Source: Ifrita kowaldi
Taxonomy: Eukaryota; Chordata; Aves; Passeriformes; Cinclosomatidae
NCBI GenBank assembly: GCA_013398055.1
Contig: VZRS01015025.1
Coordinates: 248,001 to 312,000 of the forward strand
Reading direction: 5' to 3'
Length of the DNA: 64,000 nt
Position 1 is the first letter of the stretch; the number at the start of each line of letters is the position of its first letter. The position numbers and the translations under genes are program-made. The notes under the pieces were generated by a model. It was not told where the DNA came from. It was given only the letters and a program-made list of their open reading frames with translations, and did no database searches. Below, one piece after another: positions 23,670 through 34,864 of the stretch.

Positions 23670-24286
23670 TTCCTGTTAGCAGGTGAAAAAAAAGTGATTT
23701 TCTCATCCTTTTCTGCTTTATAAAGAAATTTGCCATTAATCTGGGTTAGGAATAAAAGTTTAAACATTTCAGACCATGGTTGGCTTGTAAAATATTTGTC
23801 ATGGCTATTGCTTTGAAGAGCATGTTCACAGTATGCTGTTGGTGTTTTACATCTCTATAACTATATAGTAAAGCTGCTGTAAAACTGAGCAGGAAATAAC
23901 ATAAAATTCTATAGGCTTCAAATGAAATTCTTTACTAATTTCTCCCCTGGGATTTATAAATAATGAGTACACTAAATTTTTAGAAGACGCTAGAGTGTAA
24001 TATATGCTAATTCATTTTTTCCTTCTTCTCTGGAGAGAGCTCAGCCAGTTCAAATATAGATTTCAGGTCCTGGTAGACTTTCCTACAAGAAGGGACATTT
24101 GCATGCACACACATGAATCTCAGCACTAACAGTTAGTTCCACTCCTCCTGCATTTGGGAGAGAGAGTAAAAGCTAAGAAAAATAGCTAAATCTATTTATT
24201 AATGACCTAAAATTGTTGGGTTTTTTTTAAAGAATAGAAATCACATTGGATCATTTCAGAGGACAAGAGTCTAGTGCAGCCTTTAC

Positions 24287-24436
24287 CCTGATCATAAGAG
24301 TTGTTGTAAGTAGTTGTCTGAAATACTTGTGCCAGTAGTGGCCGAGTCTGGAGCAAATGCTTGCTGCGGGTGCGTTCAAGGATGAAGTTTCTATCTCGTT
24401 ACAAAGCTCCCTACAGCTCCTCCTCGTGGTAAAGCA
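24287..24436 (-). CDS. Candidate internal exon, 150 nt, unknown protein
   Basis: On the minus strand a strong polypyrimidine tract ending 'cctcgttttccag' (complement of 24437-24450) precedes exactly 150 nt that stay open in phase 0 for 50 codons and end in AGG before 'gtaaag', an acceptable donor. The stretch is richer in CpG than its surroundings, as exons or conserved elements often are. The predicted peptide (starts CFTTRRSCRELC, ends LLTTTLMIR, with GHYWHKYFRQ in the middle) matches no family I recognise. The frame continues open on both sides (24251-24493), which weakens the exon argument. It could equally be a conserved non-coding element. Confidence 0.2.
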
Positions 24437-25317
24437 CTGGAAAACGAGGACGAGGAAGACGTTAAGGCGGCATCCTTTGTACTGGAGTAGCACAGATAAT
24501 CTAATACAATATAAAACCCAAACGAAGCAAACCTAATCAAATGATTCATGGTCTATCAAATAATTAAATTGAGTATCGATAAAAGAGAGTGTTGTAGATG
24601 CTTGCTTTCCTATAGAATAGTTTTCAGATTGCAAGGTGCAGTGCAATGCCAGTAAGTAAATGAAGTAAGATGAGAAATGTTAGCAATCGGTCACATCTGA
24701 AGCATAAATTCTAATGACGCTTAACTCTACATCCAGGGGTTAGTAGTCTTTGGTAACCTGGAACATAGCAACATTGATGAGTATTTCTAATATCATTCCC
24801 CTCCCCCTACTGGCAAACCCAAGCTGTAATGCTTAAGCCTTGCTTCTTTAGTAACTAAAGATTCTTAAAAGTATTTAGGAAATGTAACACATACTCATTG
24901 TTTTATAAATAGACACAGTATCTGTCTTCTTGGAGAACGGCCACTAGATGTCTAAGTTGATTATAAGGAATTAAATGGAAACTTGAGACAACCTACTAAT
25001 TTTCTTTCCACCAGTCCACCTTAAAATGATCTTTAGTATCCATCACTTCACTGTTTATTTGAACAGTGTAAGTTTGTAACTAATACAGCTCTGTGTTCTA
25101 GGTAATTTATTGCAACCCAGCCAGTTGTCTGAGACTGTTACTGTGGACCAATACTGCAGAACTTACCCAAGTCCAGCTTTACTTTTGCACAGGGTACAAG
25201 CCAATATAGGTGGCTTTTGCAGAGCAGGAGCTGTCTGGAGTGAACTGGAAAATTTCTGGAGCAGAAGAATTGCTAATGGCTTTCACTAATATCAGCTGTT
25301 GCACTTGTAGTGAAATG

Positions 25318-25560
25318 AGTTCAAACTGAAAAAGGCTGCATTGAGATTACACATTAGGAAGAGATTCTTTACTGTGAGGGTGGTAAGGCACTGGAACATG
25401 TTGCTCGGATGTTGTGGATGCCTCATCCCTGGAAGTGTTCAAGGCCAGGCTGGATGGGGCTCTGAGCAACCTGACCTAGTGGAAGGTGTCCCTGCCCATG
25501 GTAGGAGGGTTGGAACTCGATGATCTGCAAGGTTTCTTCCAACCTAAAGTATTCTATGCC
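25318..25560 (+). mobile_element. CR1 LINE 3' end
   Basis: Plus-strand CR1 terminal part: 'cattaggaagagattctt', 'tactgtgagggtggtaaggc', 'aggccaggctggatgggg', 'ggaactcgatgatctgcaag', 'cttccaacctaaagtattct' and a final 'attctatg'. It is 5' truncated to about 240 bp, only moderately diverged, and shows the reading direction of the 3' UTR. It belongs to a CR1 subfamily similar to that at 11025-11154. Confidence 0.92.
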
Positions 25561-25564
25561 CCAA

Positions 25565-28500
25565 CAATATAGATGCCATGGGAATTCCTTCAAATTCTGA
25601 GACAGAGCTGGGGAAACTCCAGACTTGCTTAAGCCCAGAAGAGATCTGCTGAAAAATTCGCCTGCTTGCCAAGACTACAGTGGTTTTTTTTACCTCGCAC
25701 TGCTGATGCAATTTGTAAACAGGAATCATGCCAAGGCTGGTCACTGCTTTGCAGGTATTGATTACAAGTGAGCACACTTTCTTATTAAACTTTGGTTTTG
25801 TTTTCCCCTCACTCTGTCTTTTTCTGGTATTCTATACAGGATTTCATTCCTATACTCCTCTTGATGGAATGTCTTCAGAAGTTGCTGATGTTTTTATATC
25901 TACTGAGAGTGAATTAACAAGCATATGTCTCTCCTTCACAGATAATTTGAGGAGTTAGGCTTCCTCACGGTGTTCTTTGGCTATCATAAAGCACAGGAAC
26001 TGCTTTAAGTATTATAGAAGTGTTACATACCTTTGTCATGCTTATGCTTGTGATATCTTTTTAATTGTCCTTTTGGGTCAAGCATTTCATGAAATGCAGT
26101 TTATTGATGAAGCTCTGCAAAAAAGTATTCATCTATCACATTGTGATCTGCAGATGCATTCTTAAACACTTTCGTAAGTCTCTGTTGTACCTGCCAGCAC
26201 ATTTTATTGCTGTGCCCCAGCATGTATGGATTACCACATCAATTCTATGTTTTTGCACTGTTTTGATTTGCCAATGACCTCTCCACAAACTCTGCAATTC
26301 ACTATTAGCAATATTTTTTCTTTGGCTCAAACTTAGGCCAGCAATAATACCAATCTGGCCAGGGGCTGGTTTTAGCACAACTCACATTCTCTGCTGCTCC
26401 TTTTCCTGCGGCTGCTTCATTCTGGGTCTTAAATCACACTCTGTAGAAATCGAGCCCACTGTGGGAGGAGGAGAGCAGTTCTTGAAGCAATAAAAAGGAC
26501 ATTAGAGCAACACTTAACATGGTCCAAACAAATCTGTCTTGTTTGATGATAACATTGTTTCCTGACAGTCCTACACCCTTTTCTTCCAGATGAAGTCCAA
26601 ACCCTTGTAAAGTTCTAGCAGGTGTTTTACTACGTTTCTCTGTTCTTTCTAGGCAGATCTGGAAGCTGTCTTCTCATTGCTCCCAATAAAACATGGCATG
26701 ACTAGTTTCACAGGCTGACAACTGCCTGATCACTGCTTGCTGGATCCATCCAGTTGTTCATGAGTATTTTGAACAAGATCCCAGCATCCTCTTGGTCTCT
26801 TTGAATCCCAAGCCTCTGTCATCTGCAAGAGCTCAGAATAATTATTCAATTGCATTGTGTTTACCCAAATGTCTATATGCAAGTACTCTGGTGTCAGCAA
26901 TTCTATGATGCTTATCCTCTTATAAAACTAAATCCTTTTAAAACCCCTAAAGTCTGAGAAACATTATTTACCGTCTGGACTAAGAGAGTACTTTCAAAAG
27001 GGCTTTGAAATACAATCTGAACCAAAATCTTTTATTTTGATGCATGTAGGCTATTCGATGGCTAGCTGACAAAGTTATTGTATGCACATTGTAAACAAAC
27101 AGACATCCTGGATAGTTCAGCTTGTCTGGCCCTCTCAGTAATTACACTTGTAGCATCCAGTTCCTTTTATTAGATGTCTCTATTCATGTGGTCATGATGG
27201 GCATTATAGTGAGAAGAAACGTCCAAAAATATTAAGTTTCCTTGCTACAATCTCATGAGTAAACAACGAATGTTTCAGTAAACGTGCTCTGTGAAAATGA
27301 ATAATTCTGAGAGGTGGTATTACATTTTTCTTGGTAGATGTCATCATAAGTACTGCTGATTTGCCGAAGTGCCCACTTCGGGAAGACAGTATCAGTGAAG
27401 TAATTAATCCTTCATGATTCCTTTGTGCCTTGAAGCTTTTGTTTCTTGTCTGACAAAAGAAACATTCTGTCTCTGTGTTGTTGTTTCACATGAAATTTGT
27501 CACTTCCTAGAAATTTATTCTTAGCTGGAATTGTAGCTGCCTTGCTCTTTTGACACTGTAATATTTGAACATAATTTCACTGAGAACAGGGATGCAGCAC
27601 TTTATTGAATCTGTTTTATTTAAGTCTAGTTCAGATGTCCAGGCAACATGTGAATTTGTACTGTGATTAAGGTTCTGTGAGCTCTTGGGAGAATGTCCCA
27701 TAAATTAATGCTTTGAAGGAACACTAGGTGGACACCTGGATCTTCTGAAGCTGTGTGAATTTTATGTTACATGTTCTCATTTAGAATAGCATGCACTAGG
27801 TCTTCCTTTGTTTCTATTTCCATACCTTTGGCACTTGCCCTTCAAACCTGCATTCACTATTATTGTAAACAACATCAATTACTTGTTAGTGTTATGGAAA
27901 TAATTGCAGTACCAGTAGGTGCAGGAAAAACACCGACTTTACCAATTTTGGTGACCATCTCAGAGAAGCTGCTCATATGGAAAAGCCACTCTGTACACCA
28001 TTAACCTCTGATCACCCCTATAAATAGACTTGTCACCACTGGTGATTTTTATCGCTCTAAGGGACTTGATCTTGGCTGTGAAAAGGCAGCACAGTCTTCT
28101 GTCTTACATGGTGTCCTGGTACAGCCAGGACTGATGGGGCGAGGTAGAAAATTGTTGGTCCATTAGTCTCTTTCCCCTTGTGAGACCTCAGCTGAAACAG
28201 CTAGAGTACTACAAGGTAGTAGAGATGTGAGGGACTCTATTCTCAGTGCAAAACAAACACGAAAAGCCAGCCTTGTTAGATGATGCACAAGAATCCTTTG
28301 CTGTTTGCAGAATCCCCTAAAAATGAACTCAAATCATCTAGCTATTTCTTTTTCGCATGCATTAAAAAGAAGTCATGTCTTAAAGTAAAGTGTTTGCTAT
28401 GAGCATCTCAGAAAAACTAGCAGACTTGGGAACAAAATATTAAATTGTGAAAATAAATTCTGAGAGGCACACCTTAAATGTTTTGCATGTGCAAGCTACA

Positions 28501-30550
28501 AGAGCTTTATAGCTGCTTTTCAGATATAACACTTGTTTCTTAATTTTTAGATCTTTGATAGAATGTCATGGTGTAAGGTGAATGTGGTGAATTTGCTTCA
28601 GGAGTTTATTACAGACATATTTAATACAGGACTAAATCGTTTAAATTTTTACAGTCAGGTGGCATACATCCAGGTTTCAGAGCATAAGAGATTCTCAAGA
28701 AAAATACACATGAAGTACAAAATGTTATGCAAGTCATACTTTGTGAAAGGTCATTTATTTATTATTTATTTGCAGATGCTTAAAAGTGTTGGCAAATTTA
28801 TTCACATAGGTGGAGGGAGAGACTAATTTATTCAAATCTTGCTCAGAATAGTCACTACTGGAACAAAAAGATGTTCCATTCAAAGTACCCCCACAATGAA
28901 ACGGGTCTGACATATAGACACAGATGAGAACATAGAGTCATTCATCAGTGTTCTTGTAATCCTGGGCTATTTTGATTATGCTTGAATAGATGACATAGCT
29001 GTAGACCATTTTCTTAAACACTGAAGCATTTGGGGTGAGAGTGTCTGTCAGTACTGTTGGACCACCTCTCTGGTGACCTGAGTAGTGTCATCTCCAGAGG
29101 CAAGAGTTATTTTGTTGCTTCTCTTCTGAAATGCTGCTAAATGTAGTGGCATTTTAGGTAGCGCTTGCTAAACTTTGGAAGGAACTCAACTTACCAAATA
29201 ATTGTAGAAGAAACAGTTTATGAAAACCTGTGAAAAGATGAACTGAGTCCTTTAGAGACAAACTGATTTTACTTTCTTCACCATCTATGAAATTGTGCAG
29301 CTACGCTTGTGGACAGTGTGCAATTTTTTTAAAGGTGAGGTTTATTCTACATGACTGTGTGTCACTGAAGGCATGATGAAACACTGGTGTTCTGGTGTTC
29401 CATAACTTTCAAAAATGAAAAGTAACCTTTCTCTGGGTCCAAGCGTGTACTGCAAAAAGTGAAGTACAAATATGTCAATTCTTCAGTGGAAGTTAGTAAG
29501 AACTGTCTTCCTCTATCATGAAGAATACATCGTGTCCTTTCTGATATGTTTTTCTGTTATTTTTGGACAAAACAACTCAGTGTAACAAAGATCAGTTTGC
29601 TTTCTTTCTCTGGCAAAAGCAGCCCATAACATGGTCATCTTTCTGTGCCTCTGTCTCTCTTCAGAAAGCTGATTATATCTGTAGATGACATACTGGGCAG
29701 TATTTACATTACACATATTTGAAGAAGATTATTTGGATCAATCTTCTGCTCACTGCAGCTGAAACCACTATCTTTGTGAAGATGTGAATGGAGCAGCTTC
29801 TGGAGTCTAGCTGAGCTGGGTAAAAAGGGTCTAAAATGTCACCTATAAAGATATAAAAATAGAAAAAATTATGAACATGTGTTGCTTAGTATTATGGTAA
29901 AGCTTAGGAGCCTCATTCCTTTTTGTTCTGGGTGCTGTCCAGAAAAACCCACCGCAAAACAATGAACAAAGAGCTTTTCTGCCACAAAGAGCTTACAATT
30001 TAAGAGGCAACAGGGTGGAGAAAGACAGTGAGGCATAAAGGAATAAACAGCTGCCAGTGAATTCAGAGGAGACTGGTACAGTTGTCATTGCTGGGTATTT
30101 AAAGGGAAGTGGATAAGAGCATGGCTTCAAAATCCTCCAGTGCCCTATTCTATAAAGAATAAATATATTTATGTGACATGCCAGAATTGATAAGTCTATC
30201 TTGCAAAAGCTGATATAAATTCCCCTAAATAATGAAACCCATACACACATGCTGTACAGCCTTTGCTTTTTCTTCCATTTTTTGGGAAGGAAAAGAAAAT
30301 GAACACATTTTTTGCTGCACAGTGAACCTTCCTCTGCAAGTATTCTGAGCCCTGGGACTTCAGCCTTACAGGAGTGATATTTACAGTCTGTGTTGTAGGA
30401 CTGAGTATCTCAGCCCTTTGAATACTATGATCTGAGATGATGTAGTTTCTTGATGTGGTCAGTGGTAGCCTTGTCCCAGTGACCATAGAGCAGCAATGTT
30501 CAAGATCCTGAGTGGGGTGAGGTAGGCAAAGAACAAGGGAGAACTCTTCA
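25565..30550. other. Non-genic stretch
   Basis: AT-rich sequence with no recognised exon, RNA gene or mobile element. A segment at about 28108-28145 resembles the beginning of an avian LTR (tgtcctggtacagcc) but no further LTR structure follows. Confidence 0.5.
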
Positions 30551-30554
30551 ACTT

Positions 30555-31350
30555 CAGAAGAGAAGTTGGCTTATTCATGGGGAGCTGGTAGGTGAGATCC
30601 TGTAAAAGGCATCATGGAAGAGCAAAGGTATTATTCATAAGGAGCAAAATGTTGTCCATGCCAGGACTCAGGAAAATGAGTATATGTATCATGGCTTGAC
30701 AAAACAGGGAACATGTGGCTCAGTTCCAATGCAAAAAAGGACATATAAAAGAGGCAGAAGCAGACGACAAAGAAAGAATATAGAGGCTGCCCACGATGGC
30801 ATGGGTGGCAGTAGGAAAGAAAAAGTTCAGCTAGAGCTGAAACAGACAATAAACATCAAGGGCATGCTTACTGCTACTTTAGCAGAAAAAAGAACAAATT
30901 ATGAAAATGTAGGCCCATGGCTGAATGTACTGGGTAAATTAGTGGCAGAAGATTAAAAAATGCCTCTGTCTTTATCAGCATTTCCCAAGCCTTGTGCCCA
31001 GAGATGTGTTCAAATAGGAGAGAGAGTGTTGGATGGTCAAGTGAGGGTTCACTTGAGAAATCTGAACCCATAAAAATACATGGGACTAGATGGGCGAACC
31101 TTGCTTACATCCTTTGGAAATTATGGCTCAAGTCCCCTTGGAACCCAATTCTCACCACATGAAGGAGAAAAAGGTCACTGAGAACAGACAGTGTGGATTT
31201 GCCAAGGGTGATATGCTTGGCCAACCCGATTCACATTATAATGAAATCAATAGATCTAAGGACGAGGAAGGAGCAATGGATGTTGTCAGCTTTGACTTCA
31301 GCAGGATGACAAAGTCTTGCAGAGCGCTCTTCTGTCCAGGTCATGGTGTT
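30555..31350 (+). mobile_element. CR1 LINE, decayed reverse-transcriptase ORF2 fragment
   Basis: Two plus-strand frames carry CR1 ORF2 protein remnants. At about 30735-30955 the translation includes KEKVQLELKQTINIKGM and NYENVGPWLNVLGKLVAED, matching the part just ahead of the reverse-transcriptase domain. At about 31150-31330 it includes HMKEKKVTENRQCGFAKG and EGAMDVVSFDFSRM, corresponding to the start of the RT domain, where the family has a V-x-x-x-D-F-S motif. The segment between is shortened and frame-shifted, and stops interrupt it, so the copy is dead. It is a rare piece from the middle of the element, older than the 3' ends at 11 and 25 kb. Confidence 0.82.
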
Positions 31351-31354
31351 GCAG

Positions 31355-34300
31355 TCTAGGTGGTAGAAAAACTGAAAATTCTAATGGTTTCAGTTAATTC
31401 TTCAGTCAATTTTTGGGTGTTTTCAGTAGTACACCTTCTGCAAAAGGCCTTTATCCTGTCCCATATTCCAGTTATTCATACTTCTGCAATTGACATCAGG
31501 ATTTTTTTTTCCTCTAAATGTTCAGTTTCAGATGTAATTATATGAAATAGCCTACTCTGCCCTGGCAAACAAGTCATCCCTCGTCACTCCCTGTCTCACT
31601 TACTATAGATAGCTATGGGGTTTTTGTTGGGTTTTTTTGCCTCTGTTGCCTTCTTTCAGAGTTAAATGTCATTATTATATACTCAGGTTCCACTCAGTGT
31701 TGATTTGTGCAACACATTGGTAGCATGCTCTTCTGCAAACTGCTGTGTTGCTTAAGCAGTAATTAAACTCTTACCCCCTGAGGTTAATCTTTCCCTACAC
31801 CAGTTTTTCCATTGGTGTCATACTGAGGCAGACACCTTGATCTTGTTGGATGCAAGTTTGTGTCATCTGTATTGGCAGAAAGAAATATCAGAAAAGAAGC
31901 TGCAGTTTCCCAACGCTGTTTCTGCAAAGAAGTACTGACCAAATGGTTTGGAGTATGCAACATTCTTATCACAAAGAGATGATTCCATGTCCAAGACAGT
32001 TTGGAGGGGAGCTTCAAGAGCATGGGTCTTACAGGCTGGCCGCCAGGGTCTCCTCAGTTTTTAACACGGTACTTCAAATACCTTAAACTTAGGTTTGTAT
32101 TCACTAGTGTAATTCATTGCATATTCAAGATTTGGTGCAATGATAAATTTTTTTCCTTTTATCTACTTAATAAATGCATCTAAAAATTCCTTTAATTTTG
32201 CAATTTTCCTTGATCTTAATTCACATAGAATAAAGGAACAAAGTATTCATGAATATCTTATTAAAACTGATTACAAATTAAGATTACCTTCCTTAAATTT
32301 TAGTGTACTTTGGACCCTTGTAAACATTTATGCATTATGTAACAGGACTGTTTTTTTAAGAAAACCGTTCTCTTCTGATGGCCCTTCACTGTGAAGAAAA
32401 CACAGTATTCATATAATTCAGAAATGCCTCTTTAGATGCTTCAGCTTTGAAGGGTTTTCACTTTTCATTTTCAGTCTGAACTGTAACAGCATTCACATTT
32501 ATAAATGTCAGCACAAATTTGTCTCCTAAATTAATTTGATTATCTAAATATCAAAAGTAATTCCACACCTGCAACTCTTACCTAATTTGCAAAAGGCAAC
32601 ATAACTATCCTGGCCAGAGTCTTCCAAACAAACTGTGGATCTTGGATCCAGTTACAAGTATTATGTACCCTAGAGGCTTAGGCTTACTTTTCTTGTCTTA
32701 GCAGATTTGGCGCCTATATAATAATGTTATTTTAACACCTCAAAAATGTGTTTAAAAAATAGCCATATCACAACATCTAAAGGAAAGAATACTTTAGCAT
32801 CTCAAAGTATATGAGTACCCCATTTGAAAAATTGGTTGACAGACAGAACAAAAATTGCACTATTTTTTTTTCTACTTCCTGAAAGACCAAATGCAGAGAT
32901 GTATCACATCACTGTCATAACAGATCATTTTAATTGTGGTGCTCAACAGTGATGTGGTACTGTTGTGATTGCACTATAAAAGGCTTTTCTGATACCTTCC
33001 TATTTTTAACTCTCAGTGACATTTGAAAGAAATTCTATTATTTTTTTTAATCAACATTTTTAACAAAGTGAAAGTGAAAAGAAGGTCTTGACTATGTTGG
33101 TTTTGTCTAAAGATTTGGGAGGACGGAGGAAGGAAAGCACGTGAACTGGATTTTATTAGATAAAAGGGTTGCTTAAGTAAGAATGAAACAGACATCTTTT
33201 TCTATCTGCCTTTATTATCAACAAGCAATCACTGAGTTTTAAATAAGGGAGAGGGAATGCATCTTCCCAGTCTCGCTCCATGAACAAATAAACATAAATT
33301 GGCCATCAATAGAATAACCTTGAGGTTAGCAGGAAGGTCTTAGCAGGGCACTTGAACACATTAACTTATGATGTTCCACCTGGTCCTGTGTTTTTCTGCT
33401 AAAGGAGATGGGAGTTTATTATCCCCCTCCCATCTTGGAAAAACAGTGCTCCTCCCTCTTAATTTCTTTCCTTCCCTCCCTCCCTTCATATGTGCCCTGA
33501 AGCCTCTCTGCTGCTCTAGCTGGTGCAGTAAGAACTTGCCCTTCCTGTCTCAATCTATCCCAACCATTGTGCAAAGAAGTAAATCACAGCAGAAACTGGC
33601 TACCTCTGAACTCATTGTGGGTGGCTCAACATTTTATTTAAATAAAATTTGCAGGGCTTTTAGTACTTTAAAAGTCTTTCTTCATGTAAAAAGGTCCTTG
33701 TAAGCAGACCAAAACCTTATTTTTCCTGAGAGCTGTTTTTAGAATTATGAAAGTTAAGAAGATGCAAAATCCTTTATAGGAGTCTGAGATGCAGTAGAAT
33801 GAGGCTGGATACATGAATAAGTAAGATCCATAGTGGGAGGAGATGCTAAAAAAGCTGTGGGACATGAGTTGCAAATAGATCAATGTAAGGACAGTCCTAT
33901 TTTCTCCTGAATTCTCATAAAGTTTCCTGGAAAAAACTGCTGTTGTCAACTGACTACCACTGTGGTAGAAAAACGCTGTTTCAAAATCCATCTATCTGTA
34001 GCTTGCTGATACCACAGATAACAATACAGCAATTTCCAAATTAGTCCCTTGAGCCACTCTTATCTGCAGGCTGAATCTAGAGTACAGATAGTAGCTGAGC
34101 TGTGTAGCTGCACCAGCAGAGGTTCTGCACCAGGTTTTCCTGCTGTCTTTGGTGGGTTTTGGCTCAGATTTTTACAGACCAAAGTTTAAAATGTCCTTTC
34201 TTAGTTTATTCACTCTCCTTTGAAATTTTCTGTAAAACTGTTGATATTGATGTTGAGGCTGTACTCATGAGAGTAGTAATTGCTACTTCCTGGAATGGCA

Positions 34301-34815
34301 AGGAAGCCTCCTAAACACATCAATGCAAACTGATGCTGTTCTTAAATGTGGGATTCATCCACTTTTACATCAGGTACAGTTTGATGATGGAGCTGTGTCT
34401 GACAGGCACAAAGGAAGCAATGGGGTAAGGGATCCAGTCCAGCTTTCTGAGTGGTGATGAGGCAAAAGGCTGGGCTCAGATGGCTTTTATTTTATTTTAA
34501 TCAGTATTCCACCAGACACTCATGCTCACTTTACCTGTCAGCAACACAGCATTACCAAGACTGAAGGTGCTCTGTGTTGTAATAGAGGTCACAGGCATTT
34601 TCCTGTTTCCTTTTCGTTACTGATCATGGTTCTCTGTTGTCCCTGCCTGGATTCCCAGCAGCCTGGCCTCTAATACACTCTTTTCCTCTTTGCAGGCCTA
34701 CTGATTCCTGGAGGCTCTTGTTCTGCTCTACAGCCTCTACATGAGAAGACAGGAGGCAGAAACAAGCACTCAGTCTGATGTGTAGTAACCCAGTCAGTGC
34801 AAGTTTGGAAGTAAA
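31355..34815. other. Non-genic stretch
   Basis: AT-rich, no exon or repeat family recognised. A CT-rich tract lies at about 33465-33485. Confidence 0.5.
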
Positions 34816-34816
34816 T

Positions 34817-34860
34817 CCCACAGAATCACTGAATGGTTAAGGTTGGAAGGGACACCACCC
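34817..34860 (-). mobile_element. CR1 LINE, extreme 3' end only
   Basis: 'cacagaatcactgaatggtt' followed by 'aaggttggaagggacacc' is the complement of a CR1 3' terminus. Only about 44 bp are recognisable, so it is a severely truncated insertion. Confidence 0.8.
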
Positions 34861-34864
34861 ACAG

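Larger units (their letters stand above)
21701..25315. other. Non-genic stretch
   Basis: AT-rich sequence with a TA microsatellite. The only exon-like place is 24287-24436 on the minus strand, in a small CpG-enriched patch. Nothing else was recognised. Confidence 0.5.

Noticed and set aside
28108..28145. 'tgtcctggtacagcc' as the start of another LTR
   Set aside because: No TATA region, U5 or matching end follows; similarity is limited to a dozen bases.
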